Positions 44,023-53,847 of a stretch of 64,000 bases of DNA are shown here, piece by piece. Source of the stretch: Friedmanniella luteola (lineage in GTDB: Bacteria > Actinomycetota > Actinomycetes > Propionibacteriales > Propionibacteriaceae). Both the position numbers and the translations under genes were made by a program. The notes under the pieces are model-generated. The model made no database searches. It worked only from the letters and a program-made list of their open reading frames with translations, and was not told the DNA's origin. The DNA lies in NCBI RefSeq assembly GCF_900105065.1, contig NZ_LT629749.1, forward strand, positions 2,728,001 through 2,792,000. The letters run 5' to 3'. Positions within the stretch are counted from its first letter, which is position 1, and each line of letters begins with the position of its first letter.

Positions 44023-45204
44023 TCAGGGGTAGCGGGCCCCGTCGCGGCTGTTGCCCGCGATCACGACGCCCGTGCTCGACCCGAACGCGTGCACGATCCT
44101 GCTGCCCATCGCGGAGAACCGGTTGTCGGTGAAGCGGAGGCCGACGACGCGCCCGTTGGCCACCCGGATCGCGTCGGAGTCGGTCGTCCTCACGTGCGAG
44201 ATGTCGTTGTCGTCGATCACCAGGTTCGACCCGGTGGGATCAGCGCCGTTGGGGTAGGCGTCGAAGGAGAGCCGGAAGACGTCCCCGGCGCCGTCGACCG
44301 TGTTCCCGGCGAAGGTGATGTTGGTGCCCCAGGGGAAGCCCACGGGTTGCGCGGTGTTGGTGTAGCCGTTGACGACGAACCCCCGGATCCCGGTGAAGGT
44401 GTTGCCGCGGACCTCGACCTCGTCGACGGAGCACAGCTCCACCGCGGCGTTGGTGGTGGTCGGCGTCCAGGTGTTGTCCAGGATCTTGCCGTGGTGCGCG
44501 CCCGGGGTGCGGGAGGCGAACTTGACGGCTCCTCTCATGCGGTTCAGCGTGTTCCGCTGGAAGGTCCAGTACCTCGACCCACCGTGCTTCGTGCCACCCT
44601 CCTGGGTGGTGGTGACCTGCCAGCAGTTGTTGAAGGTGCAGTCCTCGATGACGTGGTCGTAGGAGTGCACCCCGGGCGCGTCGTCCAGCGAGGTGTTGTG
44701 GCGGATGGCCGCGTTGCCGATGTCGGTGAAGGTGCAGTGGTCGACGCGGGTGTCGTGGCAGGAGGCGAACCAGAGGCCCTGGTCGGCCCAGTGGACGACG
44801 GAGTCCGCGGGCGTGTAGACGTGGTTGCCGACGAAGCTCAGGTCGGAGACCCGGATGTTCGCCCCGAAGTAGAAGCGGGCGATGTACTCCCCGCCCCAGG
44901 TGGCGCCCTTGGTCAGGACGGCGGGGTGCGCGGGGTCCTGCGACGTGAGGTGGACGTTCTGCAGGCCCGTCACCGTCCACTGGTTGCGCAGGTGGTAGGT
45001 GCCCGGCGCGAACTGCAGGGTGTAGCGGGTGCCCGTGTCGGCCCGCCTCGCCAAGGTGTTGAGGTGGGCCTGGACCGTCGCGAAGTAGTCGCCGGTCGGG
45101 GTGACGGTCAGCGTCGTCGCCGGGCTCGTGGTGGCCGCCTGCGCGCTCCCGCGCCCGAGACCGAGCGCGGCGAGGAGCAGCAGGGCGGAGCGTCGGGTCA
45201 CCAC
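44023..45204 (-). CDS. Secreted right-handed beta-helix protein
   Basis: About 393 residues. The N-terminus has a twin-arginine-like signal peptide (TRRSALLLLAALGLGRGSAQA). The body is a parallel beta-helix with repeated turns (RVDHCTFTDIGNAAIRHN, VIEDCTFNNCW, VEVRGNTFTGIRGF, LVIDDNDISHV), as in pectate-lyase-like and polysaccharide-active proteins. No catalytic residues can be assigned. Start: GTG 45204 has AGGAG six bases before it; GTG 45201 overlaps the stop of a small upstream frame as GTGA. The gene lies beside tRNA-Val. Its role may be surface carbohydrate binding or cleavage. Confidence 0.78.
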   Translation of the reverse strand: MVTRRSALLLLAALGLGRGSAQAATTSPATTLTVTPTGDYFATVQAHLNTLARRADTGTRYTLQFAPGTYHLRNQWTVTGLQNVHLTSQDPAHPAVLTKGATWGGEYIARFYFGANIRVSDLSFVGNHVYTPADSVVHWADQGLWFASCHDTRVDHCTFTDIGNAAIRHNTSLDDAPGVHSYDHVIEDCTFNNCWQVTTTQEGGTKHGGSRYWTFQRNTLNRMRGAVKFASRTPGAHHGKILDNTWTPTTTNAAVELCSVDEVEVRGNTFTGIRGFVVNGYTNTAQPVGFPWGTNITFAGNTVDGAGDVFRLSFDAYPNGADPTGSNLVIDDNDISHVRTTDSDAIRVANGRVVGLRFTDNRFSAMGSRIVHAFGSSTGVVIAGNSRDGARYP

Positions 45205-45326
45205 GCCGAGCTCCTGGGCGTCCGTGCGCCGCGAGCGACCGACCGGGCGCCGACGACCACGCCGGAGGTGCCGGCTCGCGCGGCGGTGCGGGACAGGACG
45301 GTGGGGCTGGCTTCCACGGTGGTCAT
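45198..45326 (-). CDS. Possible small leader protein (42 residues) before the beta-helix gene
   Basis: ATG at 45326 with AGGAG five bases before it opens a 42-codon frame (MTTVEASPTVLSRTAARAG ..) whose TGA overlaps the beta-helix GTG at 45201. The Ala/Arg/Ser-rich sequence matches no family I know. It may serve translational coupling. Upstream, 45327-45592 contains no gene that I can support. Confidence 0.35.
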   Translation of the reverse strand: MTTVEASPTVLSRTAARAGTSGVVVGARSVARGARTPRSSAW

Positions 45327-45592
45327 CGGGGCTCCTGAGGACGAGGGGGGGCGGCGGCGGGACCGGAGAAGCACGGCACCGTTCCACCGGCAGGTTCCGG
45401 CCCCGGGGGTCCCGAGGTCAAGTACCCACCGGAGCGCCGGATGAGCACCCCGGTCGCCTGCGCCTCGTCGGTGAGCCGGCGTGGCGCGGGGCACGGGACG
45501 CCGTCCTCGTCCTCACCCCGCCAGGAGGGGGCCCAGCGCTCCGCGTTCGCGGCACCCTGGTCCCCCCTGGCCCGCTCGGGCCGCCGACCCGC

Positions 45593-46450
45593 TCAGACGA
45601 ACAGCGGTTCCAGGCCGAAGGCGGCCTCCAAGCGCTCCATGGCCTGCTCGTCCGGACGCCCGTCGGCCCGCTCGGCCGCGTCCAGCACCATCGGCAGCAC
45701 GTGGATGTCACCGACGGTGTTGAGGAAGACGCCCTCGCGGCCGAGCACCCAGGCCACGGCGGTGTCGATGGCGCCCTGGTCCCGCAGCGGCTCGTACCAG
45801 GTGGCGGCGGTCTGCTCCCGGTCACCCCACGGTGCGCGGGTGATGGACTTGATCGTCTGCACGGCCACGCCGCGCTCGTCGCAGGTCGCGGTCAGGGCCT
45901 CGAAGTCGTCCAGGTACGCGCGGTTGCGGGTCATCGGGAAGTTGTAGGGCAGCAGGACCGAGTCGAACTCGAACTCTCCCAGCGAGCGCAGGTGCTGCGC
46001 AGCCACCGTGACCCCGTGGCCGGTGACGCCGATGTGCCGGACCAGACCCTCGTCGCGGGCGCGGACGGCCGCCTCGAGGGCGCCGCCGGTGGCGAAGGCG
46101 GTCCGCCACTCCTCCTCGTCCACCAGGTTGTGCAGCTGCAGGAGGTCGACGTGGTCGGTCTGCAGCCGCTCCAGCGACCGGTTGATCTCGGCCCAGGCCG
46201 CGTCCTTGGTGCGCTCGCCGGTCTTCGTGGCCAGGAAGTACTCGGACCGGTGCTCGGCCATCCACGGGCCGAGCCGCAGCTCGGCCTCGCCGTAGCTCGC
46301 CGCCGTGTCCAGGTGGTTGATCCCGTGCCGGCGGATCAGCTCCATCGTCTCGTCGGCCTCGTCCTGGGTGACCTCACCGAAGGCCGCCGCGCCGAAGATG
46401 ACCCGCGTGCTGTCGTGGCCGGTCCGGCCGAACGGGGTGGTGTCGATCAT
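45593..46450 (-). CDS. Aldo/keto reductase
   Basis: A 285-residue NADPH-dependent carbonyl reductase. The catalytic tetrad is visible: Asp48 and Tyr53 (LDTAASYG), Lys76 (LATKTG) and His107 (LLQLHN). It is shorter than typical AKRs and close to the YdjG/Rv2298-like group acting on unknown aldehydes. ATG 46450 overlaps the stop of the upstream deazaflavin-reductase gene (ATGA), suggesting that both act on related substrates. Confidence 0.9.
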   Translation of the reverse strand: MIDTTPFGRTGHDSTRVIFGAAAFGEVTQDEADETMELIRRHGINHLDTAASYGEAELRLGPWMAEHRSEYFLATKTGERTKDAAWAEINRSLERLQTDHVDLLQLHNLVDEEEWRTAFATGGALEAAVRARDEGLVRHIGVTGHGVTVAAQHLRSLGEFEFDSVLLPYNFPMTRNRAYLDDFEALTATCDERGVAVQTIKSITRAPWGDREQTAATWYEPLRDQGAIDTAVAWVLGREGVFLNTVGDIHVLPMVLDAAERADGRPDEQAMERLEAAFGLEPLFV

Positions 46451-46923
46451 GAGTGCTCCTCTGCGTCGTTGCCGGCATCGACCCGGCGCTCCGCGAGGAG
46501 CACCGGGATGCGGCGGTCGGTCTTGCGCTGGTAGTCGGCGTAGCTCGGGTAGGCCTGGACGGCTCGCCCCCACCACAGCTCCCGCTCGTCGCCGTCGAGC
46601 TCGCGGGCGGTCGCGTCGAAGCGGTCGGCGCCGTCCTGCACCTCCAGCGCGGTGGGGTCGGCCTTGAGGTTGTGGTACCAGACGGGGTGGCTCGGCGCCC
46701 CGCCCTGGCTGGCCACCAGGAGGTAGGCGCCGCCGTGCTCGACGCGCATCAGCGGGGTCTTGCGCAGCTTCCCGGTCTTGTTGCCGCGCGTCGTGAAGAT
46801 GACGACGGGCAGGCCCGTGCCCGCCAGGGTCCCGGCCTCCCGGCCGTCGGTCGCCTCGTAGCGCTCGACCTGGTCGCGCACGAAGGCGCTGGGGCTGGGC
46901 TCGTACTCTCCTGCGAGCGGCAT
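46447..46923 (-). CDS. Nitroreductase/deazaflavin (F420)-dependent oxidoreductase
   Basis: A 158-residue split-barrel protein of the Ddn (DUF385) family, recognised by [48 protein letters not shown]. Such proteins use coenzyme F420 to reduce quinones or nitro compounds; the F420-binding residues of the split barrel (K-TGKLR-TPL and SQGG) are present. Cytoplasmic, without membrane segment. It heads a two-gene operon with the aldo/keto reductase. Confidence 0.92.
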   Translation of the reverse strand: MPLAGEYEPSPSAFVRDQVERYEATDGREAGTLAGTGLPVVIFTTRGNKTGKLRKTPLMRVEHGGAYLLVASQGGAPSHPVWYHNLKADPTALEVQDGADRFDATARELDGDERELWWGRAVQAYPSYADYQRKTDRRIPVLLAERRVDAGNDAEEHS

Positions 46924-47008
46924 GCTGTGATCTTAGGACCTGTGACCACGCGGTGCGGCGGTGCCCGCGCCCGGGGCCACGGCGGACGAGACTGAGGGGG
47001 TGACTCTG

Positions 47009-47932
47009 GTGACCCCGGTGCTCCCACCCACGACCCGGGACGTGGCGGAGGCGGCCGACCGGCTGCGGGCCTACGTCCGCCGCACCCCGCTGCTCCGGCT
47101 CAGCCTCGACGGCCGGCCGCTCGTGCTCAAGCTCGAGCAGCTGCAGCTGAGCGGCTCGTTCAAGCTGCGCGGCGCTCTGAACGCGGTGCTCGCGGGGCAC
47201 GCCCACGACCACGTGGTGACGGCGTCCGGTGGCAACCACGGGCTCGGCGTGGCGACGGCCGCGGCCCTGCTCGGCATCACCGCCACGGTGTTCGTCCCCG
47301 CGTCGGTGCCGGAGGTCAAGGCCCGCCGGATCGCCGCGAAGGGGGTCACCCTCGTCCGCACCGGGGCGACCTACGCCGAGGCCGCGGCGGCCGCCGCCGA
47401 GCTCGCGGCCCGCCCCGGGCACCGCTACATCCCCGCCTACGACGACCCGCTGGTGGTGGCCGGGAACGGCACCGTGGCCGCCGAGGTGGTCGCGGACGCG
47501 CCGGACGTCGACACGGTGGTGGTGGCCGCCGGCGGCGGCGGGCTGTCGGCCGGCAGCGCCCTCGCGGTGGGCGAGCGCCTGCTGGTGCTCGCCGAACCCG
47601 AGCGGTGCAGCGCCGTCCACGACGCCCTGGTCGCCGGGCACCCGGTGGACGCGCCCGTGGAGTCGCTGGCGTCCTCGGCGCTGGGGGCGACGCGGATCGG
47701 CCGGGTGCCCTTCGACGTGCTGGCCCCGCGGGCCCGCAGCGGGGCCGTCCGGTCGGTGCTGGTGTCGGAGGCGGCGATCGTCGCGGCGCGGGACCGGCTG
47801 TGGGAGGAGTGCCGGATCGCGACCGAGCCGGCGGCCGCGGTGCCCCTGGCGGCCTGGCTGGCCGGCGACGTGCCGGGCGCGCTGCCCTGCCTGGTGGTCT
47901 GCGGGGCGAACGCGGACTGGACGCCGCTGTGA
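47009..47932 (+). CDS. PLP-dependent threonine/serine dehydratase-like enzyme
   Basis: About 307 residues of the fold type II PLP family. The Schiff-base lysine is Lys52 in SGSFKLRGA, the asparagine loop is SGGNHG and the phosphate-binding loop is GGGGLSAG. No C-terminal ACT domain, so it is a catabolic-type or serine dehydratase/racemase relative. I start at GTG 47009 because GAGGGG lies eight bases before it; GTGs at 46961 and 47000 are alternatives. It is divergent from the deazaflavin reductase gene. Confidence 0.85.
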   Translation: MTPVLPPTTRDVAEAADRLRAYVRRTPLLRLSLDGRPLVLKLEQLQLSGSFKLRGALNAVLAGHAHDHVVTASGGNHGLGVATAAALLGITATVFVPASVPEVKARRIAAKGVTLVRTGATYAEAAAAAAELAARPGHRYIPAYDDPLVVAGNGTVAAEVVADAPDVDTVVVAAGGGGLSAGSALAVGERLLVLAEPERCSAVHDALVAGHPVDAPVESLASSALGATRIGRVPFDVLAPRARSGAVRSVLVSEAAIVAARDRLWEECRIATEPAAAVPLAAWLAGDVPGALPCLVVCGANADWTPL

Positions 47933-47954
47933 GCGGTCGTCGGTCGACCGCGGT

Positions 47955-48419
47955 TCAGGCGGCGCTCAGCGCCTGCAGGTGCTCCGCGATGCTCCGGGGC
48001 TCGCCCAGGCCGGTGAGGACCGACCAGGTGATGGTGCCCGCGGCGTCCAGCACGAAGGAGCCGCGCCGGGCGGTGCCCCACTCCTCGTCGAAGACGCCGT
48101 AGTCGCGCGCCACCTGGCCGTGCGGCCAGTGGTCGGACAGCAGGTCGAACGCCAGCCCCTCGGCGTCGGCGAACGCCCGGAGGGCGAACACCGGGTCGCA
48201 GCTGATCGCCAGCACCCGCGCGGCGACGGCGCTGAACTCGGCCAGGCCGTCCCGGAACGCGCCCAGCTCGCTGGTGCAGATGCCCGAGAACGCGAAGGGG
48301 TAGAAGACGAGCACCGCCGGTGCGCCGAGGAGGTCGGCACGGGTGACCGTCTGACCGTGCTGGTTGCGGGCGGTGAACTCCGGGGCGGTCTGCCCGACCT
48401 CGGGCACCGCCGCGCTCAC
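47955..48419 (-). CDS. ahpE: Peroxiredoxin, AhpE type
   Basis: A 154-residue thiol peroxidase. Peroxidatic Cys48 sits in [11 protein letters not shown], which is the AhpE form, with Cys74 further on. It reduces peroxides and peroxynitrite using a low-molecular-weight thiol or mycoredoxin in actinobacteria. The GTG start overlaps the DUF3052 stop (GTGA). The pair ahpE-DUF3052 lies divergent to aceE, as in Mycobacterium tuberculosis. Confidence 0.93.
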   Translation of the reverse strand: MSAAVPEVGQTAPEFTARNQHGQTVTRADLLGAPAVLVFYPFAFSGICTSELGAFRDGLAEFSAVAARVLAISCDPVFALRAFADAEGLAFDLLSDHWPHGQVARDYGVFDEEWGTARRGSFVLDAAGTITWSVLTGLGEPRSIAEHLQALSAA

Positions 48420-48832
48420 CGGCGCGAACCCTTGGGCCGGACCAGCTTGGTGGCCGCCCAGTCCGCCGAGACCGTGGCCGTCGTCGTCTGCGCCAGCCCG
48501 GCGGTCACCGCCGCCTCGGCCAGGTCGACGGCGTCGACGTAGCCGTCGCGGCCCACCTTCGGCGTCATCAGCCAGATGTAGCCGCTGTCGGTGAGGTCGG
48601 GCAGGGCCTCGACCAGGCCGTCGACCAGGTCACCGTCGCCGTCACGCCACCACAGCAGCACCAGGTCGACCGGCTCCACGGCCTCCTCGACCAGCTCGCC
48701 GTCGACGGCGTCCTCGATCATCACGCGGATCTCGTCGTCGACGTCGTCGTCCCAGCCGATCTCCTGGACCGCCAGGCCCGGCGTCAGGCCGAGCTTGCTG
48801 ACGACCACCTGGTCGTGCTCGGGCGCGCTCAC
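48416..48832 (-). CDS. DUF3052 family protein
   Basis: A 138-residue protein of DUF3052, recognised by KLGLTPGLAVQEIGWDDDVDDEIR, VDLVLLWWRDGDGDLVDGLVEAL and SGYIWLMTPKVGRDGYV. It is conserved across actinobacteria next to ahpE and aceE, with no known activity. The GTG at 48832 is used; a GTG six codons upstream is possible. Its start overlaps a short upstream frame (48829-48930). Confidence 0.88.
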   Translation of the reverse strand: MSAPEHDQVVVSKLGLTPGLAVQEIGWDDDVDDEIRVMIEDAVDGELVEEAVEPVDLVLLWWRDGDGDLVDGLVEALPDLTDSGYIWLMTPKVGRDGYVDAVDLAEAAVTAGLAQTTTATVSADWAATKLVRPKGSRR

Positions 48833-48930
48833 CGTGACCCCCGGGTCCACGTCGCGTGCGTGCAGCGCGTGAGCATCGGATCCGGAACGCGAGGGCTCAG
48901 CTCGCTCATCTCGGTGCGCAGCTCCTTCAT
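48829..48930 (-). CDS. Possible small protein upstream of DUF3052 (33 residues)
   Basis: ATG 48930 to TGA 48829, coding MKELRTEMSELSPRVPDPML and 13 more residues; a GTG at 48963 would add 11. Its TGA overlaps the DUF3052 GTG (GTGA), the junction type used by true genes here, and third positions are mostly G or C. There is no good ribosome binding site, so it is speculative. The remainder of the gap to aceE (48964-49192) must hold divergent promoters but shows no clear boxes. Confidence 0.25.
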   Translation of the reverse strand: MKELRTEMSELSPRVPDPMLTRCTHATWTRGSR

Positions 48931-49192
48931 GTGGTGCGGTGCCGCCGAGCAGATCTCCTGCACGCAGCGGCCGCGGTGACGGACAACTCTGGGGCCAGCC
49001 TGCCAGAGGCGGCCACCCGGTGGAACCCCCGGCGTGTCCCGGCTCCCGGCGAGGCGCCCGCGCGTGCCCCGCGGGGCAGCCCGGCCATGGGTGCCCCCGT
49101 TGCCGCCAGGTGACAGGATGGGGTGTCGTCGTCGACCCGACGACCCTGGAGAACACCAGCGTCACCGTCGCTGGAGATCGTGAGGAGCTCGC

Positions 49193-51955
49193 ATGGCCAA
49201 GCCCGGAACTCGTCCGGCCATCACCGCCGAAGGTCTGCTCAGCCAGATCCCCGACATCGACCCGGACGAGACGGCCGACTGGTTGGAGTCGCTGGACGGC
49301 CTGCTGGACGAGAAGGGCAAGAACCGGGCCCGCTACATCATGCTCAAGCTCCTCGAGCGCGCCCGCGCCGCCCAGGTGGGCCTGCCGGCCCTGCGCAGCA
49401 GCGACTACGTCAACACCATCCCGGCCGAGGCGGAGCCCTGGTTCCCCGGCGACGAGCACATCGAGCGCCGGCTGCGGGCCTACATCCGCTGGAACGCCGC
49501 GATCATGGTCAGCAAGGCCAACCGCAAGGGCCTCGAGGTCGGCGGCCACATCGCCACCTACCAGAGCGCCGCCAGCCTCTACGAGGTCGGCTTCAACCAC
49601 TTCTTCCGCGGCAAGGACGCGCCGGGCGGTGGCGACCAGGTCTTCATCCAGGGCCACGCCTCGCCCGGCGTCTACGCCCGGGCCTTCCTCGAGGGCCGGC
49701 TGAGCAGCGAGGACCTCGACGGCTTCCGCCAGGAGGTCTCCCGCGGTGCCGGCCAGGGCCTGTCCTCCTACCCGCACCCGCGGCTGATGCCGAAGTTCTG
49801 GGAGTTCCCGACGGTCTCGATGGGCCTGACGGGCATCAACTCGATCTACCAGGCCCGCTTCAACCGCTACCTGCACAACCGCAGCATCAAGGACACCGCC
49901 GAGCAGCGCGTCTGGGCCTTCCTCGGCGACGGCGAGATGGGCGAGCCGGAGTCGCTCGGCGCCATCCGCGTGGCCTCGCGCGAGGGCCTGGACAACCTCA
50001 CCTGGGTGGTCAACTGCAACCTGCAGCAGCTCGACGGCCCCGTCGTCGGCAACGGCAAGATCGTGCAGGAGCTGGAGTCCTACTTCCTGGGGGCCGGCTG
50101 GAACGTCATCAAGGTCCTCTGGGGCCGCGACTGGGACCCGCTGCTCGCGGCTGACCGCGACGGCGTCCTGGTGAACAAGATGAACACCACGCCGGACGGG
50201 CAGTTCCAGACCTACCTGGTCGAGGACGGCGCCTACATCCGCGGCAACTTCTTCGACGACCCGCGCCTGCAGAAGATGGTCTCGGGGATGAGCGACGAGC
50301 AGATCAAGCTGCTCTCCCGCGGCGGCCACGACTACCGCAAGGTCTACGCCGCGTTCAAGGCCGCGCAGGACCACGTGGGCCAGCCGACGGTGATCCTCGC
50401 CCAGACGGTCAAGGGCTGGACGATCGACGCCCTGGAGGGCAAGAACGCCACCCACCAGATGAAGAAGCTGACGACGAAGGACCTCAAGGCCTTCCGGGAC
50501 CGGCTGTACCTCGACATCCCCGACAGCCAGCTCGAGGACCCGTACAACCCGCCGTACTTCCACCCGGGGGCGGACTCCGACGAGATCACCTACCTGCAGG
50601 ACCGCCGTCGGGCGCTGGGCGGCTACGTGCCCGAGCGCCGCGCCAAGCCGCTGAGCCTGAAGCTGCCGGGCAACGAGGTCTACGCACCCCTGATGGAGTC
50701 GGCCGGGGAGAAGGCCAAGGTCGCGACGACGCAGGCCTTCGTCCGGCTGCTGCGGGACCTGATGCGGGACAAGGAGATCGGCCACCGGATCGTCCCCATC
50801 GCCCCGGACGAGTTCCGGACGTTCGGCATGGACTCCATGTTCCCGACGGCCAAGATCTACAACCCGCACGGCCAGACGTATGAGTCGGTGGACCGCAAGC
50901 TGCTGCTCTCGTGGAAGGAGAGCACCTCCGGTCAGCTGCTGCACGAGGGCATCTCCGAGGCCGGGGCGATGGGTTCCACCATCGCCGCCGGGTCCGCGCA
51001 CACCACGCACGGCGAGCCGATGATCCCCTTCTACATCTTCTACTCGATGTTCGGCTTCCAGCGGACCGGTGACTCGATCTGGGCGATGGCCGACCAGATG
51101 GCCCGCGGCTTCCTGCTGGGCGCGACCGCCGGGCGGACCACGCTGACCGGTGAGGGCCTGCAGCACGCGGACGGGCACTCGCCGCTGCTGGCCAGCACCA
51201 ACCCCGCGGTCGTGCACTACGACCCGGCGTTCGCCTACGAGGTGGGGCACATCGTCCAGGACGGCCTGCGCCGGATGTACGGGCACGAGGACGACGCCCA
51301 CCCCGAGGGCGAGAACCTCATCTACTACATCACCGTCTACAACGAGCCGGTCCCCCAGCCCGGGGCACCGGCGGACCTCGACGTCGAAGGCCTGCTCAAG
51401 GGCATCTACAAGCACGCCGACGCGACGCTCGAGGGTGACCACCCGCGGGCCCAGCTGCTGGCGTCGGGCGTGGCCATGCCGGCCGCGGTGAAGGCCCAGC
51501 AGATGCTGGCCGACGAGTGGGGCGTCGCCGCCGACATCTGGTCGGTGACGTCGTGGAACGAGCTGCGGCGTGACGGTCTCGAGTCGGAGGAGTGGAACCT
51601 CAACCACCCCGACGAGGAGCGCCGCTACCCGTACGTGACCCGGACGCTGCACGGCGCGGCCGGGCCGGTCGTCGCGGTCAGCGACTACATGCGGGCGGTC
51701 CAGGACCAGATCCGGCCCTGGGTGCACCAGCCGTGGTGCTCGCTGGGCACCGACGGGTTCGGCTTCGCCGACACCCGGGCCGCCGCCCGCCGCTTCTTCC
51801 AGGTCGACGCCGAGTCGATCGTCGTCGCCACGCTGGAGACGCTGGCCCGCGAGGGCCAGTACGACCCCGCCGCGGCGAAGAAGGCCTACGACGCCTACTC
51901 GCTGGGCGACCCCACCGCCGTCGCGCACGTCGCCCAGGAGGGGGCCGGCGCCTGA
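49193..51955 (+). CDS. aceE: Pyruvate dehydrogenase E1, homodimeric type
   Basis: A 920-residue E1 subunit that decarboxylates pyruvate with thiamine diphosphate and passes the acetyl group to the E2 lipoyl arm, giving acetyl-CoA. The ThDP motif is [14 protein letters not shown] .. NLQQLDGPV, and the glutamate region reads [10 protein letters not shown]. The length matches AceE of other actinobacteria (about 900-930). ATG 49193 has AGGAG five bases before it. It is the supply point for the fatty-acid genes further right; in mycobacteria it is adjacent to mabR-fabD. Confidence 0.97.
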   Translation: MAKPGTRPAITAEGLLSQIPDIDPDETADWLESLDGLLDEKGKNRARYIMLKLLERARAAQVGLPALRSSDYVNTIPAEAEPWFPGDEHIERRLRAYIRWNAAIMVSKANRKGLEVGGHIATYQSAASLYEVGFNHFFRGKDAPGGGDQVFIQGHASPGVYARAFLEGRLSSEDLDGFRQEVSRGAGQGLSSYPHPRLMPKFWEFPTVSMGLTGINSIYQARFNRYLHNRSIKDTAEQRVWAFLGDGEMGEPESLGAIRVASREGLDNLTWVVNCNLQQLDGPVVGNGKIVQELESYFLGAGWNVIKVLWGRDWDPLLAADRDGVLVNKMNTTPDGQFQTYLVEDGAYIRGNFFDDPRLQKMVSGMSDEQIKLLSRGGHDYRKVYAAFKAAQDHVGQPTVILAQTVKGWTIDALEGKNATHQMKKLTTKDLKAFRDRLYLDIPDSQLEDPYNPPYFHPGADSDEITYLQDRRRALGGYVPERRAKPLSLKLPGNEVYAPLMESAGEKAKVATTQAFVRLLRDLMRDKEIGHRIVPIAPDEFRTFGMDSMFPTAKIYNPHGQTYESVDRKLLLSWKESTSGQLLHEGISEAGAMGSTIAAGSAHTTHGEPMIPFYIFYSMFGFQRTGDSIWAMADQMARGFLLGATAGRTTLTGEGLQHADGHSPLLASTNPAVVHYDPAFAYEVGHIVQDGLRRMYGHEDDAHPEGENLIYYITVYNEPVPQPGAPADLDVEGLLKGIYKHADATLEGDHPRAQLLASGVAMPAAVKAQQMLADEWGVAADIWSVTSWNELRRDGLESEEWNLNHPDEERRYPYVTRTLHGAAGPVVAVSDYMRAVQDQIRPWVHQPWCSLGTDGFGFADTRAAARRFFQVDAESIVVATLETLAREGQYDPAAAKKAYDAYSLGDPTAVAHVAQEGAGA

Positions 51956-52013
51956 CGGCTCCGAGCACTGGGCGCGAAGGTGTGGACGAAGTCGGACCAG
52001 ACGCCGACGTCGT

Positions 52014-52787
52014 TCACGGCTCGTGACGGGGAGCGCCGGCGCCGCGCAGGGCGGCGCTGGCGTCGGCGACGGCCTGCCGGTTGCCCGCCACCTGCCAGGT
52101 GATGCCCGGCAAGGCGACCTCGTCGGTGACGCCGCCGGCGCCGAGCACCAGGGCGGCACCGGGGTACCAGTCCCACGGGCTGAGGTTCCCCTGCAGGAAC
52201 AGCCCGAGCCGGCCGCTGGCCACCCCGGAGAGGTCGACGGAGGCGGAGCCGAGCATCCGGACCGCGGCCGAGGCGTTCGTGGCCGCCTGCCAGGACGCGG
52301 CGCGGGCGGGGTCCTGCGTGTGCCGGGGGTGGAAGTAGGTGGCGACCGAGATCGCCTCGAGCGGCCGGTCGGTCAGCCGCTCGACGGGGACCCCGTTGAG
52401 CGTCGTCGGGTGGTCGCGGCCGCCGAGCCACAGCTCGTCGCGCGCCGGGTAGTACACGGCCCCGGCCACGGGGCCCTCGTCGTCGACCAGGCCGACCGCG
52501 GAGCACCAGTAGGGGATGCCGGACAGGAAGTTGTAGGTGCCGTCGACCGGGTCGACGTACCAGGTCCGGGCGCCCGGACGGGCATGGCCCTCCTCGCCGA
52601 TCAGGCCGTCGTCGGGACGCGCCTCGGCCAGCCGGCGGACCACCAGGTCCTCGGCGGCGTGGTCGGCTGCGGAGACGACGTCGGAGACCGACGTCTTGTA
52701 CCGGGTCTCGAGGCCCTCCCCGAGCATCCGGGCGGCGAGCGTCCCGGCCTCGCGGACGAGGTCGGCGGCCAGGGAGAAGTCGTCCAC
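52014..52787 (-). CDS. Inositol monophosphatase family protein
   Basis: A 257-residue Li-sensitive phosphatase fold. The metal sites are intact: GEEG (Glu), WYVDPVDGTYNF and the C-terminal WDWYPGAALVLGAGG. Substrates of the family include inositol phosphate, histidinol phosphate and PAP; the specificity is not decided by these motifs. Located after aceE in the opposite direction, 58 bases away. Confidence 0.9.
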   Translation of the reverse strand: MDDFSLAADLVREAGTLAARMLGEGLETRYKTSVSDVVSAADHAAEDLVVRRLAEARPDDGLIGEEGHARPGARTWYVDPVDGTYNFLSGIPYWCSAVGLVDDEGPVAGAVYYPARDELWLGGRDHPTTLNGVPVERLTDRPLEAISVATYFHPRHTQDPARAASWQAATNASAAVRMLGSASVDLSGVASGRLGLFLQGNLSPWDWYPGAALVLGAGGVTDEVALPGITWQVAGNRQAVADASAALRGAGAPRHEP

Positions 52788-52821
52788 GCCTCGACCCTAA
52801 CCAGCGGCCCGGGCCGGGGAC

Positions 52822-53847
52822 TCAGCGGGCGCAGAACTCCAGCAGCCGGTCGACCGGCCAGGTGTTGATCACCCGGTCGGGGTCGATGCCCATCTCCTCC
52901 GCCCGCGCGCACCCGTAGATCTGGAAGTCCAGCTGCCCGGGCGCGTGCGCGTCGGTGTCGATGGAGAAGACGCAGCCCATGTCGACCGCCAGCTGCAGCA
53001 GCGCGGTCGGCGGGTCACGGCGTTCGGGCCGGGAGTTGATCTCCACCGCCACCCCGAAGGTGCGGCAGGCCTCGAACACCACCTCGGCGTCGAAGGTCGA
53101 CGGCGGCCGGGTGCCGCGCTCCCCCTCGACCAGCCGCCCGGTGCAGTGGCCGAGCACGTTCGTCCGCGGGTTGGCGATGGCGCCCACCATCCGGTGGGTC
53201 ATCGTCTCGGAGTCGGAGCGCAGCTTGGAGTGCACGCTGGCGACGACGACGTCGAGCTCGGCCAGCAGCGCGTCGGACTGGTCGAGCCCGCCGTCCTCGA
53301 GGATGTCCACCTCGATGCCCTGCAGCACCCGGAAGGGCGCCAGCCGCTCCCCCAGCGCCCGGGTGACGTCGATCTGCTCGCGCAGCCGCTCGGCGCTGAG
53401 CCCACGCGCCACCTTCAGCCGCGGCGAGTGGTCGGTGATGGCGCAGTACTCGTGGCCGAGGTCGCGCGCGGTGGTCATCATCTCCTCCAGCGGGCTCCCG
53501 CCGTCGGACCAGGTGGAGTGCACGTGCAGGTCGCCCCGCATGGCTGCGCGCATCCGGGTCCCGCCGTCGACGAGCGGGGCCTTCGCGTCCCGCAGCTGCT
53601 GCAGGTAGGCCGGCACCTCACCGGCGAGCGCCTGGCTGATCACCGTCGCCGTCTTCGGGCCGACGCCGGTCACGGTGCCCCAGGTCCGTCCCGTCTGGTG
53701 CTCCGCCACCTGCGCGGGCGACATCGCCTCCAGGGCGTCGGCGGCGCCCCGGTAGGCCTTGACGCGGAAGGTGTCCGAGCGCGAGCGCTCGAGCAGGAAG
53801 CCGATCTCGCGGAGGGCGCCGACCGCCGCCCCGGCCCCGGCGGTCAC
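52822..53847 (-). CDS. PHP-domain phosphoesterase with helix-hairpin-helix N-terminus
   Basis: A 341-residue protein. Residues 1-80 resemble the helical DNA-binding part of family X polymerases (EIGFLLERSRSDTFRVKAYRGAADAL, with HhH GTVTGVGPKTA at 57-67). Residues 105-341 are a PHP domain with metal ligands HVHS, DGG, ITDH, the EVDIL glutamate and the final DTDAH. The polymerase nucleotidyl-transferase domain of PolX is absent, so this is a PHP phosphatase or nuclease. GTG 53847 overlaps the pirin stop (GTGA). Confidence 0.87.
   Translation of the reverse strand: MTAGAGAAVGALREIGFLLERSRSDTFRVKAYRGAADALEAMSPAQVAEHQTGRTWGTVTGVGPKTATVISQALAGEVPAYLQQLRDAKAPLVDGGTRMRAAMRGDLHVHSTWSDGGSPLEEMMTTARDLGHEYCAITDHSPRLKVARGLSAERLREQIDVTRALGERLAPFRVLQGIEVDILEDGGLDQSDALLAELDVVVASVHSKLRSDSETMTHRMVGAIANPRTNVLGHCTGRLVEGERGTRPPSTFDAEVVFEACRTFGVAVEINSRPERRDPPTALLQLAVDMGCVFSIDTDAHAPGQLDFQIYGCARAEEMGIDPDRVINTWPVDRLLEFCAR

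Noticed and set aside
45421-45592. Possible gene remnant on the plus strand between the beta-helix and aldo/keto reductase genes
   Set aside because: One frame gives plausible residues but there is no start, no stop in a sensible place and no family match.
43890-45600. An integrated element at tRNA-Val
   Set aside because: No integrase, no repeat of the tRNA 3' end and no attachment site could be seen; only a beta-helix gene lies next to it.
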